The notes below the pieces were generated by a model, which saw only the letters and a program-made list of their open reading frames with translations, did no database searches and had not been told where the DNA came from. Positions 13,568 through 21,374 of a stretch of DNA of 25,253 nt are shown here, in pieces. Position numbers and translations under genes: made by a program. The stretch is taken from the NCBI GenBank assembly GCA_031289975.1, contig JAITOM010000135.1, positions 1-25,253 on the forward strand, in the 5' to 3' direction. The first letter of the stretch is position 1; each line of letters begins with the position of its first letter. The stretch comes from Methanobrevibacter sp. Lineage in GTDB: Archaea; Methanobacteriota; Methanobacteria; Methanobacteriales; Methanobacteriaceae.

Positions 13568-16500
13568 TTAAAAATATTCCTTAAAATTCTTTAATTCACC
13601 TATTGAAAAATTAGTAATGTTTAGTGAATAATATTTAATTAATCCAATAAGATTTTTAATTTTTTTCTCATCATAATGTGAAGATGAATAAATAATAGTA
13701 ATCTTTAAATTATGTTTTAATTTTGAATAAAGGAAATATAATTCATTATTCTTTATAGATTTATTTTGATTATTTTTTATTTTTCTTAAAGGTTCTATTT
13801 TAATGTTGTCATCATTCCAAAGATCTTCATCATTCATGAAATTATAAGTAATATTAATATTCCTCTTTTCATATTTATTTATCATATATGCTTGAGAATT
13901 TAAAGGATTTTCAATAAATTCTAAAAATGTATTTTTTACATAATCCAAGAAATCTTTAATTAACATTTCTTTATTTATCTTAAATCTTAAAGGTAAAAAT
14001 GTAGCGAAAAATCCGAAAACATTAGAATACTTTATTTCGTTACGACCATTAAAATAATTATTAATAAATACATTTTCTGTTTTTAAAAAATCACTGATTG
14101 TTAAAATTAATGCAGATAAAAAGAAGTTACTTAATAAAATCTCATTATTCTCTAAAAATTTTTCTATATCTTCAGTATTCAAATAAATTTCTTTAAATTT
14201 TATACTCTCATTGAAATTAGAAGATTCATAATCTTGTTCAAAGTTTTTTAAGTAGTTTTTATAAAACTTAGGATGATTAATATCTTCAATTAATTTACTA
14301 TTATTATTAAAAGATTCTAAAACATAATCAAAATAATCAAAATTTTTGTTATTAACATTTTTTCCATTGTAAATTTTATTAAAGTCTTTGAAAAAGATCT
14401 TCATTGAAAAATCATCACCAAGAATATGATGAACATCCATTAATAAAAATATTTCATTAAAATAATAATATAATTCAAAATGAAACAATGGTTTTTCAAA
14501 TAAATCAAAAGGTTTAACAAAATTATTTTTTATATTCTCACTTAATTCTTCATTATATATTGATATATCAATAATACAATTATCATTCCTTTTTTGATAA
14601 ATTCTGTCTTCTCTTTTTATAAAATATGTTTTAATATATGGATTAACTTCAATTGTTTTTGTTAAAGCATCTTTAATCTTATAAATATCAAAATAATCTG
14701 GCTTGAAGCTTATACAAAAAGGCATGTTATTTGCATCATCTAATAATTTTTTATTAATGGATAGAAATCCTATTTGTTGATAAGTTAAGGGATATAATTC
14801 TCTTTTTTCATATTTTTCATTATTCATAGAATTTTCATTATTTTTTTTTGAAGATTGATTTAATATATCATAGGAAATACTACGAATAGAAACATTAGTT
14901 TTAAGCAAAAAAGATAAATTAATCTCAACAGAATATTTTTCTAAAATTTTTAATGATAATTTAATAAATGATAATGATGTGAAACCAATACTTAATAAAC
15001 TATTAGTAACACCAAAATCATCGAATCCCAAAATTTCACTACAAAATCCCCAAATATTTTTTTCTATATCATTTTCAGGTAACACAATATCATTAATAAA
15101 TAAATCAGTGAATTTAGGTCTTGGCAACTTCATTACATCAATTTTACCACTTACAGTTTTTGGAAATTCATCTAAATAAACATAAATCTGAGGAACCATG
15201 AAAATAGGTAATTTACTTTGAAGTTCATCACGGATGATTTTTTTAAAATCAAATCTGTTATTATCCATTAATTTATCTTTTGTTGTGAAATATAAAGAAA
15301 GAACATTTTCATTATTAATTTTTTGAATACGAGCTACTGACTCTTTTAAACCACAATTAAGAGGCAAATTATTTATTATTTCATCGGATTCAATTCTTTG
15401 TCCATGAAGCTTAAGTTGATCATCAACTCGCCCCAATATAAAATAATCACCATTATTATCATATTTTGCTAAATCACCAGTTTTAAAATAAGGTATCCCA
15501 TTAAACTTAATAAATTTTTCATTGGTAAGCTCATTATTATTCCAATAACCTTTACCAAGGCTTAAACCACCAACCCACAATTCACCCACAAAATCAGGAG
15601 AAAGATTATTTCCATTAATATCTACAACCATCTCTAAAACATTTAAAAGTGGTTTACCAACGCTAATAACTTTATCATTTTCTTTTATCAATTTAATATT
15701 TGAAAACATTGTTTCAGTTGTACCATAACTGTTATACAATCTAATATTTTTATTAATTTCATATATTTTTCTAACTAAGTTTGAATTAAGTTTTTCACCA
15801 GCTAAGATAATTATCTTCAGCTGATTTATTAAATCATGAAAATCCTTATTATCTAAATATAATTGAATAAATGATGGTACAGTACAAATTGACTTAAAAT
15901 TAGCTTTATTAAATAGATTAAATAATTTTTTTGGATTTTGTAAAACTTCTTCATTAGCAAAAACTATAGAAATATCATTTAATAAACACAGAAATAAAGT
16001 AATATAAAATGGGGTATATGAAACAGCAGTACTCAATAAATAACTATTAATATTATTATTTAAAAAAACAGAAGTTATAGAATTATATTCACTAAAAATC
16101 ACATTATTAATCAATGCTTCATGTGTTAGTATCACACCTTTAGGTTCACCCGTAGAACCAGAAGTATACATGATAGAAAAAATATCACTACTTATTAAAT
16201 CAATAGAAGGATTATGATAATTAGTATTAAGTTGATTAAAAATGGAAGTTATATATATAATTTTGGTATTAAAATTTTTATCGTATTTAAAATCATTATT
16301 AACTATAATAAATTTAGCACCAGAATCCTTTATTAAAAAATTAGTTCTTTCAATTGGAAAATCAGGTTTAGTTAGAATAAATACTCCACCAGCTTTTACA
16401 ACACCTAAAATAGAATAAATAAGATTACTGTCGCGATTTAAATTAATAATAACTCGATCACCAATATTTAATCCATTATGAATTAAATTATTAGCAACAC

Positions 16501-16636
16501 AATTAGCTTTACAATTCAATTCACCATAAGTTAAATTAGCATCATTAGCAAACAAAATAACTTCATCTTTATTAACATTAACTATTCTTTCAAATAATTT
16601 ATCTAATGTTTTTGATGATTTCTTAAGAATAGACAT
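13568..16636 (-). CDS. NRPS-A: single-module nonribosomal peptide synthetase (A-T-C)
   Basis: 1022 residues, first gene of the NRPS group in transcription order. The A domain spans about 1-490: YTSGSTGEPKG near 157, YGTTET, FKTGDLAKYD, GRVDDQLKLHGQR, and SGKID with the C-terminal catalytic lysine. The carrier domain carries Ser554 in SIGFTSLSF. The C domain covers about 600-1022 with HHILGDDFS from 736, the only condensation motif in this window keeping both histidines. There is no N-terminal C domain, which fits an initiation module, and no thioesterase, so the terminal C probably joins its residue to one on NRPS-B. AAGGGGA ends 6 nt before the ATG, a strong Shine-Dalgarno match. In the specificity pocket the Asp235 position appears to be Thr, so the substrate cannot be predicted. 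The gene lies between two inverted MITE-like elements. Confidence 0.95.
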   Translation of the reverse strand: MSILKKSSKTLDKLFERIVNVNKDEVILFANDANLTYGELNCKANCVANNLIHNGLNIGDRVIINLNRDSNLIYSILGVVKAGGVFILTKPDFPIERTNFLIKDSGAKFIIVNNDFKYDKNFNTKIIYITSIFNQLNTNYHNPSIDLISSDIFSIMYTSGSTGEPKGVILTHEALINNVIFSEYNSITSVFLNNNINSYLLSTAVSYTPFYITLFLCLLNDISIVFANEEVLQNPKKLFNLFNKANFKSICTVPSFIQLYLDNKDFHDLINQLKIIILAGEKLNSNLVRKIYEINKNIRLYNSYGTTETMFSNIKLIKENDKVISVGKPLLNVLEMVVDINGNNLSPDFVGELWVGGLSLGKGYWNNNELTNEKFIKFNGIPYFKTGDLAKYDNNGDYFILGRVDDQLKLHGQRIESDEIINNLPLNCGLKESVARIQKINNENVLSLYFTTKDKLMDNNRFDFKKIIRDELQSKLPIFMVPQIYVYLDEFPKTVSGKIDVMKLPRPKFTDLFINDIVLPENDIEKNIWGFCSEILGFDDFGVTNSLLSIGFTSLSFIKLSLKILEKYSVEINLSFLLKTNVSIRSISYDILNQSSKKNNENSMNNEKYEKRELYPLTYQQIGFLSINKKLLDDANNMPFCISFKPDYFDIYKIKDALTKTIEVNPYIKTYFIKREDRIYQKRNDNCIIDISIYNEELSENIKNNFVKPFDLFEKPLFHFELYYYFNEIFLLMDVHHILGDDFSMKIFFKDFNKIYNGKNVNNKNFDYFDYVLESFNNNSKLIEDINHPKFYKNYLKNFEQDYESSNFNESIKFKEIYLNTEDIEKFLENNEILLSNFFLSALILTISDFLKTENVFINNYFNGRNEIKYSNVFGFFATFLPLRFKINKEMLIKDFLDYVKNTFLEFIENPLNSQAYMINKYEKRNINITYNFMNDEDLWNDDNIKIEPLRKIKNNQNKSIKNNELYFLYSKLKHNLKITIIYSSSHYDEKKIKNLIGLIKYYSLNITNFSIGELKNFKEYF

Positions 16637-16642
16637 TGAATA

Positions 16643-16649
16643 TCCCCTT
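16643..16649 (-). promoter_or_regulatory. Ribosome binding site of NRPS-A
   Basis: AAGGGGA on the minus strand, 6 nt before ATG 16636; a strong match to the anti-Shine-Dalgarno sequence. Confidence 0.7.
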
Positions 16650-16681
16650 ATCTTGAATAATCTAAAAATTTCTAATTATAG

Positions 16682-16726
16682 TGGGCAACAACTATTTTCA
16701 ATAGAAAAAATTGCTATTAATATATG
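16682..16726 (-). promoter_or_regulatory. Possible promoter and leader motif of NRPS-A
   Basis: On the minus strand, CATATATTAA (16717-16726) is a fair archaeal TATA box. About 25 bp downstream lies AAAATAGTTGTTGCCC (16682-16697), where transcription would start, giving a leader of about 55 nt. A similar AAAATAATTGTTGCCC occurs at 12813-12828 before NRPS-B. Assignment by eye only. Confidence 0.35.
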
Positions 16727-16864
16727 AGAGTTTCTATAAACCCAATAATTCAAAAATTTAGAATTTCAGATCTCATTATCCGTACTTTAAATTTAAAATA
16801 AAGTATTTTTAGCAAATATTAATATTCATCGATATTGACAAAAATGAGGTTTATAAAAACTCTC
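16726..16864. repeat. Small element with 17-bp inverted ends upstream of NRPS-A
   Basis: GAGAGTTTCTATAAACC at 16726-16742 is matched by its reverse complement at 16848-16864 with one mismatch, 139 bp overall. The interior has another palindrome (ACTTTA...TAAAGT near 16785-16806) and a TTTCAGATCT resembling family Y. It touches the putative NRPS-A TATA box. It could be a third MITE type or a long hairpin. Confidence 0.5.
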
Positions 16865-17088
16865 TATAGTAATTTGAAAAATGTTTGTAATTAACCATTT
16901 ATTTTTAAATATCTTATTATTTATTTTTAAATATCTTATTTTTAAAAATTTCAATTAATATTAAATTAGTTTTTTAAATAATAATTTTTATTTCTTTATT
17001 TTTAAAAATAATAATTATAATTTTTTTAATTAAAAATTTGACATTTATGATAGGATTTAAAAAATTTCATTATTGAACTTGTTCAATT

Positions 17089-17257
17089 AGAAAAACGAAG
17101 TTTTTCTTTACTTAAAAACATTAGTTCGTACACTATATAATATTAAATTAATTTAACTTAAATTAATTTAACTTAAACAACAATTTATATTTTTTTAATT
17201 TATATTTTTTTATTGTTGAAAATTTATTTTCAACTTAGAAGAATTTATTCTTCGTTT
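17089..17257. repeat. Cluster of consecutive short palindromes
   Basis: AGAAAAAC-GAA-GTTTTTCT at 17089-17107 is a perfect 8-bp stem. Two 15-bp tandem units of ATTAATTTAACTTAA follow near 17149-17178. Next come CAACAAT...ATTGTTG (about 17178-17216), GTTGAAAAT...ATTTTCAAC (about 17213-17233) and GAAGAAT...ATTCTTC (about 17238-17254), placed end to end. No ORF. Function unknown. Confidence 0.6.
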
Positions 17258-17296
17258 TCAAGAATATGAATTATAATTTTTTAATTAAAAATTTCA

Positions 17297-17507
17297 TATA
17301 TCATACTCCAATTTTTTTGCAATTTAAAATTTTTTAATTTTTATTAAAATATCATGATTTTCAAAAATTATTTAATAAATTTTATTAATATAAAAATTAA
17401 ATGGTTTATTTTAATTATTTATTAAAAATAACGAATTTAAACTTAATAAATTGAATTTAAAAAATTAAAAATAATGATTTTTGCAAAAAATTTGGTTCTT
17501 GACTATA
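17297..17507 (-). mobile_element. MITE-like element, copy 2 (inverted)
   Basis: About 211 bp, the reverse complement of copy 1. From the TATAGTCAAGAACC end (17507 downward) the two agree over about 165 bp with fewer than ten differences by my alignment. Copy 2 then carries a short A+T insertion before its other end, ATTGGAGTATGATATA, which is more diverged. Together the copies bracket NRPS-A. Confidence 0.68.
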
Positions 17508-17544
17508 ATGTTTCAGAAAAAAAATAATCATCGCCCAGTTTCTT

Positions 17545-17554
17545 AAAAAAAAAA
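17545..17554 (-). terminator. Poly-T tract downstream of speB
   Basis: Ten T on the minus strand, about 70 bp past the agmatinase stop codon. Archaeal RNA polymerase terminates at T-rich tracts, so this is a plausible end for the three-gene transcript. Confidence 0.45.
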
Positions 17555-17624
17555 TTTTTTAGGATTAAAATCTTAGTTTTAACAAGTACCTTAAAATTTA
17601 GGGAGGGCATGAAAATGTATGATC

Positions 17625-18506
17625 CTATTTAATCAATGTTAAAAAATCATAAACTATTTTTGCAGCATTTACAGCAGAAGGATCTCCTAAGGTTTTAGAG
17701 GATAATTCTACAATATCAAATCCAATGATATCTTTTTTAGCTATTATTTTTAAAAGCTCTCCAAAATCAGATAAATTTATTCCATTAGGGATTGGGTTTC
17801 CAACTGATGGCATGTAAGCTGGATCAAATACATCACAATCAATAGAAAGATAAACTGAAGAGTTAATAGCTAAAAGTTCTTCTTTAATAATATTTAAATC
17901 TTTAAAATCACTTGAAGAGAATATTTTAATATTTTTATTATTTTTTCCAAATTCATACTCTTCTTTTGATGATGAACGAACACCAAGTTGAAGGATTTTT
18001 TCAGGATTTAAATCATGAACTCTTTTCATAACAGTTCCATGTGAATATTTTTCACCCTGATATGTATTTATCATGTCCATATGAGCATCAAAATCAATTA
18101 TTGTAAGTTCATTGATATTAAATTCATTGGATAATCCTTTAATGGCTGGATAGGTTATACTATGTTCTCCGCCTAATAGAATTGGTTTTAAATTTAGGGA
18201 TAATAATTCAGATACACTACTTTCAATGATCTCCAATGTTTTCCTCACATTTCCATGAACGACTTCAATGTTTCCTAAATCAAAAAAAGGGATTGTAAGC
18301 TCTTTCTCAAATGCAAAATTATATTTTTCAAATGAAAAGGAACTTTCTCTTATGAGTGTTGGACTTAATCGTGAACCAGTATGATATGAACTTGTACTGT
18401 CGAAAGGAACTCCTAATATGCCCCATGATATTTCATCTAAAGTTTTTAAATCATGGGAATGTTTAGAAAAAGCAAATTTTCCTGGATTGTATGTATTTAA
18501 GAGCAT
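17625..18506 (-). CDS. speB: Agmatinase-family ureohydrolase
   Basis: About 293 residues, a complete arginase/agmatinase fold. The binuclear manganese ligands are all visible: His115 in GGEHS, Asp140/His142/Asp144 in DFDAHMD, and Asp223/Asp225 in SIDCDVFDP. Agmatinase hydrolyses agmatine to putrescine and urea, the archaeal route to polyamines from arginine. Substrate choice within the family is hard to read by eye; agmatinase is favoured over arginase because methanogens make putrescine this way. I start at ATG 18506 (MLLNTYNPGKF): a GAG lies 9 nt upstream, whereas the longer TTG start at 18515 would abut it. It is last of three same-strand genes, 65 bp after trmO, so probably co-transcribed. 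A long T-run on its strand at 17545-17554 may end transcription. Confidence 0.9.
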   Translation of the reverse strand: MLLNTYNPGKFAFSKHSHDLKTLDEISWGILGVPFDSTSSYHTGSRLSPTLIRESSFSFEKYNFAFEKELTIPFFDLGNIEVVHGNVRKTLEIIESSVSELLSLNLKPILLGGEHSITYPAIKGLSNEFNINELTIIDFDAHMDMINTYQGEKYSHGTVMKRVHDLNPEKILQLGVRSSSKEEYEFGKNNKNIKIFSSSDFKDLNIIKEELLAINSSVYLSIDCDVFDPAYMPSVGNPIPNGINLSDFGELLKIIAKKDIIGFDIVELSSKTLGDPSAVNAAKIVYDFLTLIK

Positions 18507-18571
18507 GGAAATCAACTCAATATTTTGTGTTAATATTATATTTTAATTTATTCATGTATTAATTTAATTAA

Positions 18572-19060
18572 TTAAATAAAACGAGCATCAGAAAGCTTAT
18601 CTTTAGCAGAAAAATGTTTTTCTTCAAACCAACCAATTTTTATAGAATCATTTTTAATTCCATTTAGTTGAGGAACATAAGGTTTAATATCTAATAATGG
18701 AGTTTCATCAAGAATATCCATATTAGAAATATAAAGAATATTATCTTCAATTGAATCTAATTTAACAATTGATAAACCTACTGAATTAGGTCTTTTTGGA
18801 GACCTTGTTGCGAATACACCATGGGTATTATTATCTAAAAAAGGTGTTACTTCAAGAGAAAATCCTTTAGACTTATGTAAATAGTAAATTAATATAAGAT
18901 GTGAAAATCCATTTAAATCTTTTAAACCATTTTTTAAGCCTTCATTAATATGTATTTCTCCTTTTACTCCTTCACCACCAATTGGTTGAATAGGCATTCC
19001 TTTTAAATTTTTAAAAGGAGAATATATCATTCCAATACTGTTAAATTCTATTTTAGGCAT
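18572..19060 (-). CDS. trmO: tRNA (N6-threonylcarbamoyl-A37) methyltransferase TrmO family
   Basis: 162 residues, the whole TrmO/TsaA (former UPF0066) beta-barrel domain. Family hallmarks are SIGMIYSPF at the N-terminus, the GEIHI strand, GFSHLILIYYLH near 52-62, the ATRSPKRPNSVGLS motif near 84-97 and DILDETPLLDIKPYVP near 115-130. Bacterial TrmO uses S-adenosylmethionine to N6-methylate t6A37 of tRNA-Thr; archaeal members are usually annotated the same way, some without experimental proof. It lacks the extra C-terminal domain of E. coli TrmO, as is common in archaeal forms. ATG at 19060 has only a weak purine-rich upstream stretch. It sits between the LOR/SDH protein (107 bp upstream) and the agmatinase (65 bp downstream), all in one direction. 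Confidence 0.88.
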   Translation of the reverse strand: MPKIEFNSIGMIYSPFKNLKGMPIQPIGGEGVKGEIHINEGLKNGLKDLNGFSHLILIYYLHKSKGFSLEVTPFLDNNTHGVFATRSPKRPNSVGLSIVKLDSIEDNILYISNMDILDETPLLDIKPYVPQLNGIKNDSIKIGWFEEKHFSAKDKLSDARFI

Positions 19061-19167
19061 AGTTATTCACTTAAAAATATTGTTATTGATAAGAAAGATA
19101 TTTAAGATACTAAAAACTTTAAATAAGAATAAAATCAGAGTTAACAGACAATTATTTAATATAACAA

Positions 19168-20397
19168 TTACTTAGTAATAAGTTCTTGATAAAGAAGAGG
19201 TAAAAATGTACCTATGTCTGTTACAATACTAACTACCTGAGCACTACCACGATCAGAAAGTTTAGTAACTGTTGCAGGATTAATATCTACACAAATACTT
19301 TTAACTTTTGATGAAATTATATTTCCAGTAGCTATTGAATGTAACATTGTAGCTATCATAATAACCATGTCAATATCTTGCGAATAATGTCTCATGAGTT
19401 CTTGAGCTTCAATAGAATCTGTTATTACATCAGGAAGTGGTCCATCATCTCTAATTGAACCAGCTAAAATGTAAGGAACATTATTTTTAATACATTCATA
19501 CATAATGCCTTTTTTTAAAACACCATTTTCAACAGCATTTTTAATAGAACCTTGATCATTAATCTCATTAATAGCTCTAATATGATTTCTATGACCTTTA
19601 TTTACAACATTTCCTGTTTTTATACAAACACCAAGGGATGTTCCATAAAGTGCATTTTCAATATCGTGTGTTGCTAATGCATTCCCTGCAAACAAATAGT
19701 CAATAAAACCATTCTTAATCATCTTTGATAGTAAAGTTGCAGAACCTGTATGCACAATAGCTGGACCACCCACAATAGCTATTTTCCCACCATTTACCTT
19801 AATTTCTTTGATTTCATCAGCAATATTCTTTATCATGGATTTCAATGGTTTTTCTGATGAAACATCACTATTCATAAATTCAAAAACACCTTTCCTACCT
19901 CTTGGTCTTTGTGGAGGAGTAACTTTAATACCTTCTCTTCCAACCACAATTAAATCTCCTTTTCTAACTTTTGAGATGGTTTTACAGAATGCTCGATTGT
20001 TTTCCTTATCAATAATGATCATACAATCCATTTCAATATTTTCAACTAAAAGCCAATCCCCATCATAGAGAATATGTGTGGTGTGATTTGTTGTTGAATA
20101 AAAATCAGATGGGACAACTTTATCTTTAAGAGATTCCATCAATTCAACTTCTTTTATTTCAGATATTGAAGCTCCTAATTCACTTAATTCATCTAATATG
20201 TTGTTTAATAAAGTAGGTGAATCAGCAGAAACAAATATTCTTGTTTTACTAATATCTGACTTTCTCTTTCCAACTTTAAAATCAAGAATTTTGAAGTCTC
20301 CACCTTGATTCATGATTGCATCTAATGCTTTTGGCAAGATTAAAGAGTCGATAATATGACCAGATAATGTGATTTCTCTTTGATTCATGTTTTTCAT
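19168..20397 (-). CDS. TIGR00300 family LOR/SDH protein, probable archaeal ornithine cyclodeaminase
   Basis: 409 residues matching the archaeal TIGR00300 family. The N-terminal half starts REITLSGHIIDSLILPKALD and carries FKVGKRKSDISKTRIFVSA; the middle has PPQRPRGR near 161-168; the C-terminal half has a glycine-rich nucleotide-binding segment AIVGGPAIVHTGS (207-219) and FAGNALATHDIENALYGTSLG (237-257). Homologues from methanococci have been described as ornithine cyclodeaminase (ornithine to proline plus ammonia), and the same domain forms the C-terminal part of cyanobacterial arginine dihydrolase fusions. I infer that role here; proximity to agmatinase fits arginine/ornithine metabolism but does not prove it. 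A second ATG at 20388 (MNQREITL) is an alternative start; neither has a strong Shine-Dalgarno. It is first of the three-gene minus-strand group, divergent from aglB. Confidence 0.85.
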   Translation of the reverse strand: MKNMNQREITLSGHIIDSLILPKALDAIMNQGGDFKILDFKVGKRKSDISKTRIFVSADSPTLLNNILDELSELGASISEIKEVELMESLKDKVVPSDFYSTTNHTTHILYDGDWLLVENIEMDCMIIIDKENNRAFCKTISKVRKGDLIVVGREGIKVTPPQRPRGRKGVFEFMNSDVSSEKPLKSMIKNIADEIKEIKVNGGKIAIVGGPAIVHTGSATLLSKMIKNGFIDYLFAGNALATHDIENALYGTSLGVCIKTGNVVNKGHRNHIRAINEINDQGSIKNAVENGVLKKGIMYECIKNNVPYILAGSIRDDGPLPDVITDSIEAQELMRHYSQDIDMVIMIATMLHSIATGNIISSKVKSICVDINPATVTKLSDRGSAQVVSIVTDIGTFLPLLYQELITK

Positions 20398-20654
20398 CTT
20401 TAAGGTTTAATTAAAAGTGTATGCAATCATATTTATCTTTAAATGAAATATAATTAATTGCTTCATTAGCTGGAAACTCTAATTTATCTTTAAATCTTCT
20501 TTAAAATTTAGAATCCAATTTTTAAAACATAATAATATTTATTTATAGTAACTTATATAAATAATAATTATAAAATTAGTAATATTACAAATTATTTATA
20601 TAATTAAAAATTATTTATATAATTAAAATGTTAATAAATAATAAAATTTTAGTT

Positions 20655-20818
20655 TCATACATACGACATAATGCAAAATTTTAACTGCATTAAATTAACC
20701 TATGGATTGATATCAAAAACATTTACATTACTTACTAATATAATGATATCTGAATATAATGATATCTGAATTTAATTTAATTAATTTTTATAAAGTTGTA
20801 ATATATTGTGTGCATGAG
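20655..20818. repeat. Small inverted-terminal element X, copy 1
   Basis: About 164 bp. It begins TTCATACATACGACATAATG and ends TTGTGTGCATGAG; the end, reversed, reads CTCATGCACACAA, matching the start of copy 2 (CTCATGCACATGACACA). It shares GCAAAATTTTA and ACTAATATAATGATATCTG with copy 2. Inside, the 16-mer AATATAATGATATCTG is duplicated in tandem at 20737-20768. Confidence 0.55.
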
Positions 20819-21106
20819 TAACTTTAATTTAAAATATCAATAAATATTAAAATATGATATTAATTAAATAAGTAACTGATTTAATTATTAATTAAATTTA
20901 ATCATCATTTCTAAAGAATATTTTTATTTAAAAATTTATACAAATTTATTTTATAAAATAAGTATTTTAAATAGAATAAGTATTTTAATAAAGAATATTA
21001 TATTTTAATTAATTAAATTTATCTAAATGTTAAATTAATAAAAATTAATTTTTATAACAAAAATTATAATAAAAATTAATTAAATTAAAATTATAAAAAA
21101 TTAAGG

Positions 21107-21281
21107 CTCATGCACATGACACACTGCAAAATTTTACTGCAAAATTTTTAATTAAGTTAAATTGAAAATAGCTATAATTATTTTAGATATATTTGCATTA
21201 TTTACTAATATAATGATATCTGTATTTAATTTAATTGATTTTTATAAATTTTATCGAATTTGTCATATATTAGGTTGTGAG
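21107..21281. repeat. Small inverted-terminal element X, copy 2
   Basis: About 175 bp, in the same orientation as copy 1 and starting 452 bp after it. GGCTCATGCAC at one end and GTTGTGAGCC at the other form short inverted ends. It retains a single AATATAATGATATCTG. It ends just before the aglB promoter, so it may have brought or altered promoter DNA. Confidence 0.55.
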
Positions 21282-21295
21282 CCAAAATTAATTAA

Positions 21296-21337
21296 ATTAA
21301 AATATATAAAAAATTAATTAAAATATATAAAAAATTA
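21296..21337 (+). promoter_or_regulatory. aglB: Doubled TATA box upstream of aglB
   Basis: Two perfect tandem copies of a 21-bp unit (21296-21316 and 21317-21337), each containing AAATATATAAAA, a good archaeal TATA box. From the second copy transcription would begin near 21350, leaving a leader of roughly 20-25 nt with GGAG before the ATG. The first copy would place the start 21 nt further upstream. Confidence 0.6.
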
Positions 21338-21374
21338 ATAATAATCAAATAAATACCATGATAGGAGAAATATT

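Larger units (their letters stand above)
16637..17624. other. Non-coding gap between speB and NRPS-A
   Basis: 988 bp without a credible gene. It contains the NRPS-A leader, the 139-bp inverted-end element, the palindrome cluster, MITE copy 2, and a 10-base T-run on the minus strand (17545-17554) that may serve as the terminator of the agmatinase operon. A motif ATTATAATTTTTTTAATTAA occurs near 17025 and again, one T shorter, near 17272. Confidence 0.7.
20398..21374. other. Divergent non-coding region between the TIGR00300 gene and aglB
   Basis: 977 bp, extremely A+T-rich, with no ORF. Besides the two element X copies and the aglB promoter it is low-complexity AATTAA-type sequence. It must carry the promoter of the minus-strand group; AAAGATAAATATG read on the minus strand near 20427-20445 is one TATA candidate, but many similar strings exist here. 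Confidence 0.7.

Noticed and set aside
13568..14300. A thioesterase or reductase release domain at the end of NRPS-A
   Set aside because: The last 400 residues are a C domain with HHILGDDFS; there is no GxSxG and no Rossmann motif after it.
12945..17507. A composite transposon with its own transposase or a site-specific invertase
   Set aside because: No recombinase or transposase gene exists between or beside the inverted elements; only the repeats are seen, so active mobility is not claimed.
18507..18515. TTG at 18515 as the start of the agmatinase
   Set aside because: The only purine-rich site directly abuts it, while ATG 18506 has 9-nt spacing.
20398..21374. A small gene or RNA in the 977-bp gap before aglB
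   Set aside because: All frames are interrupted by frequent stops, and no tRNA-like or other recognisable RNA structure was seen; the repeats explain the visible structure.
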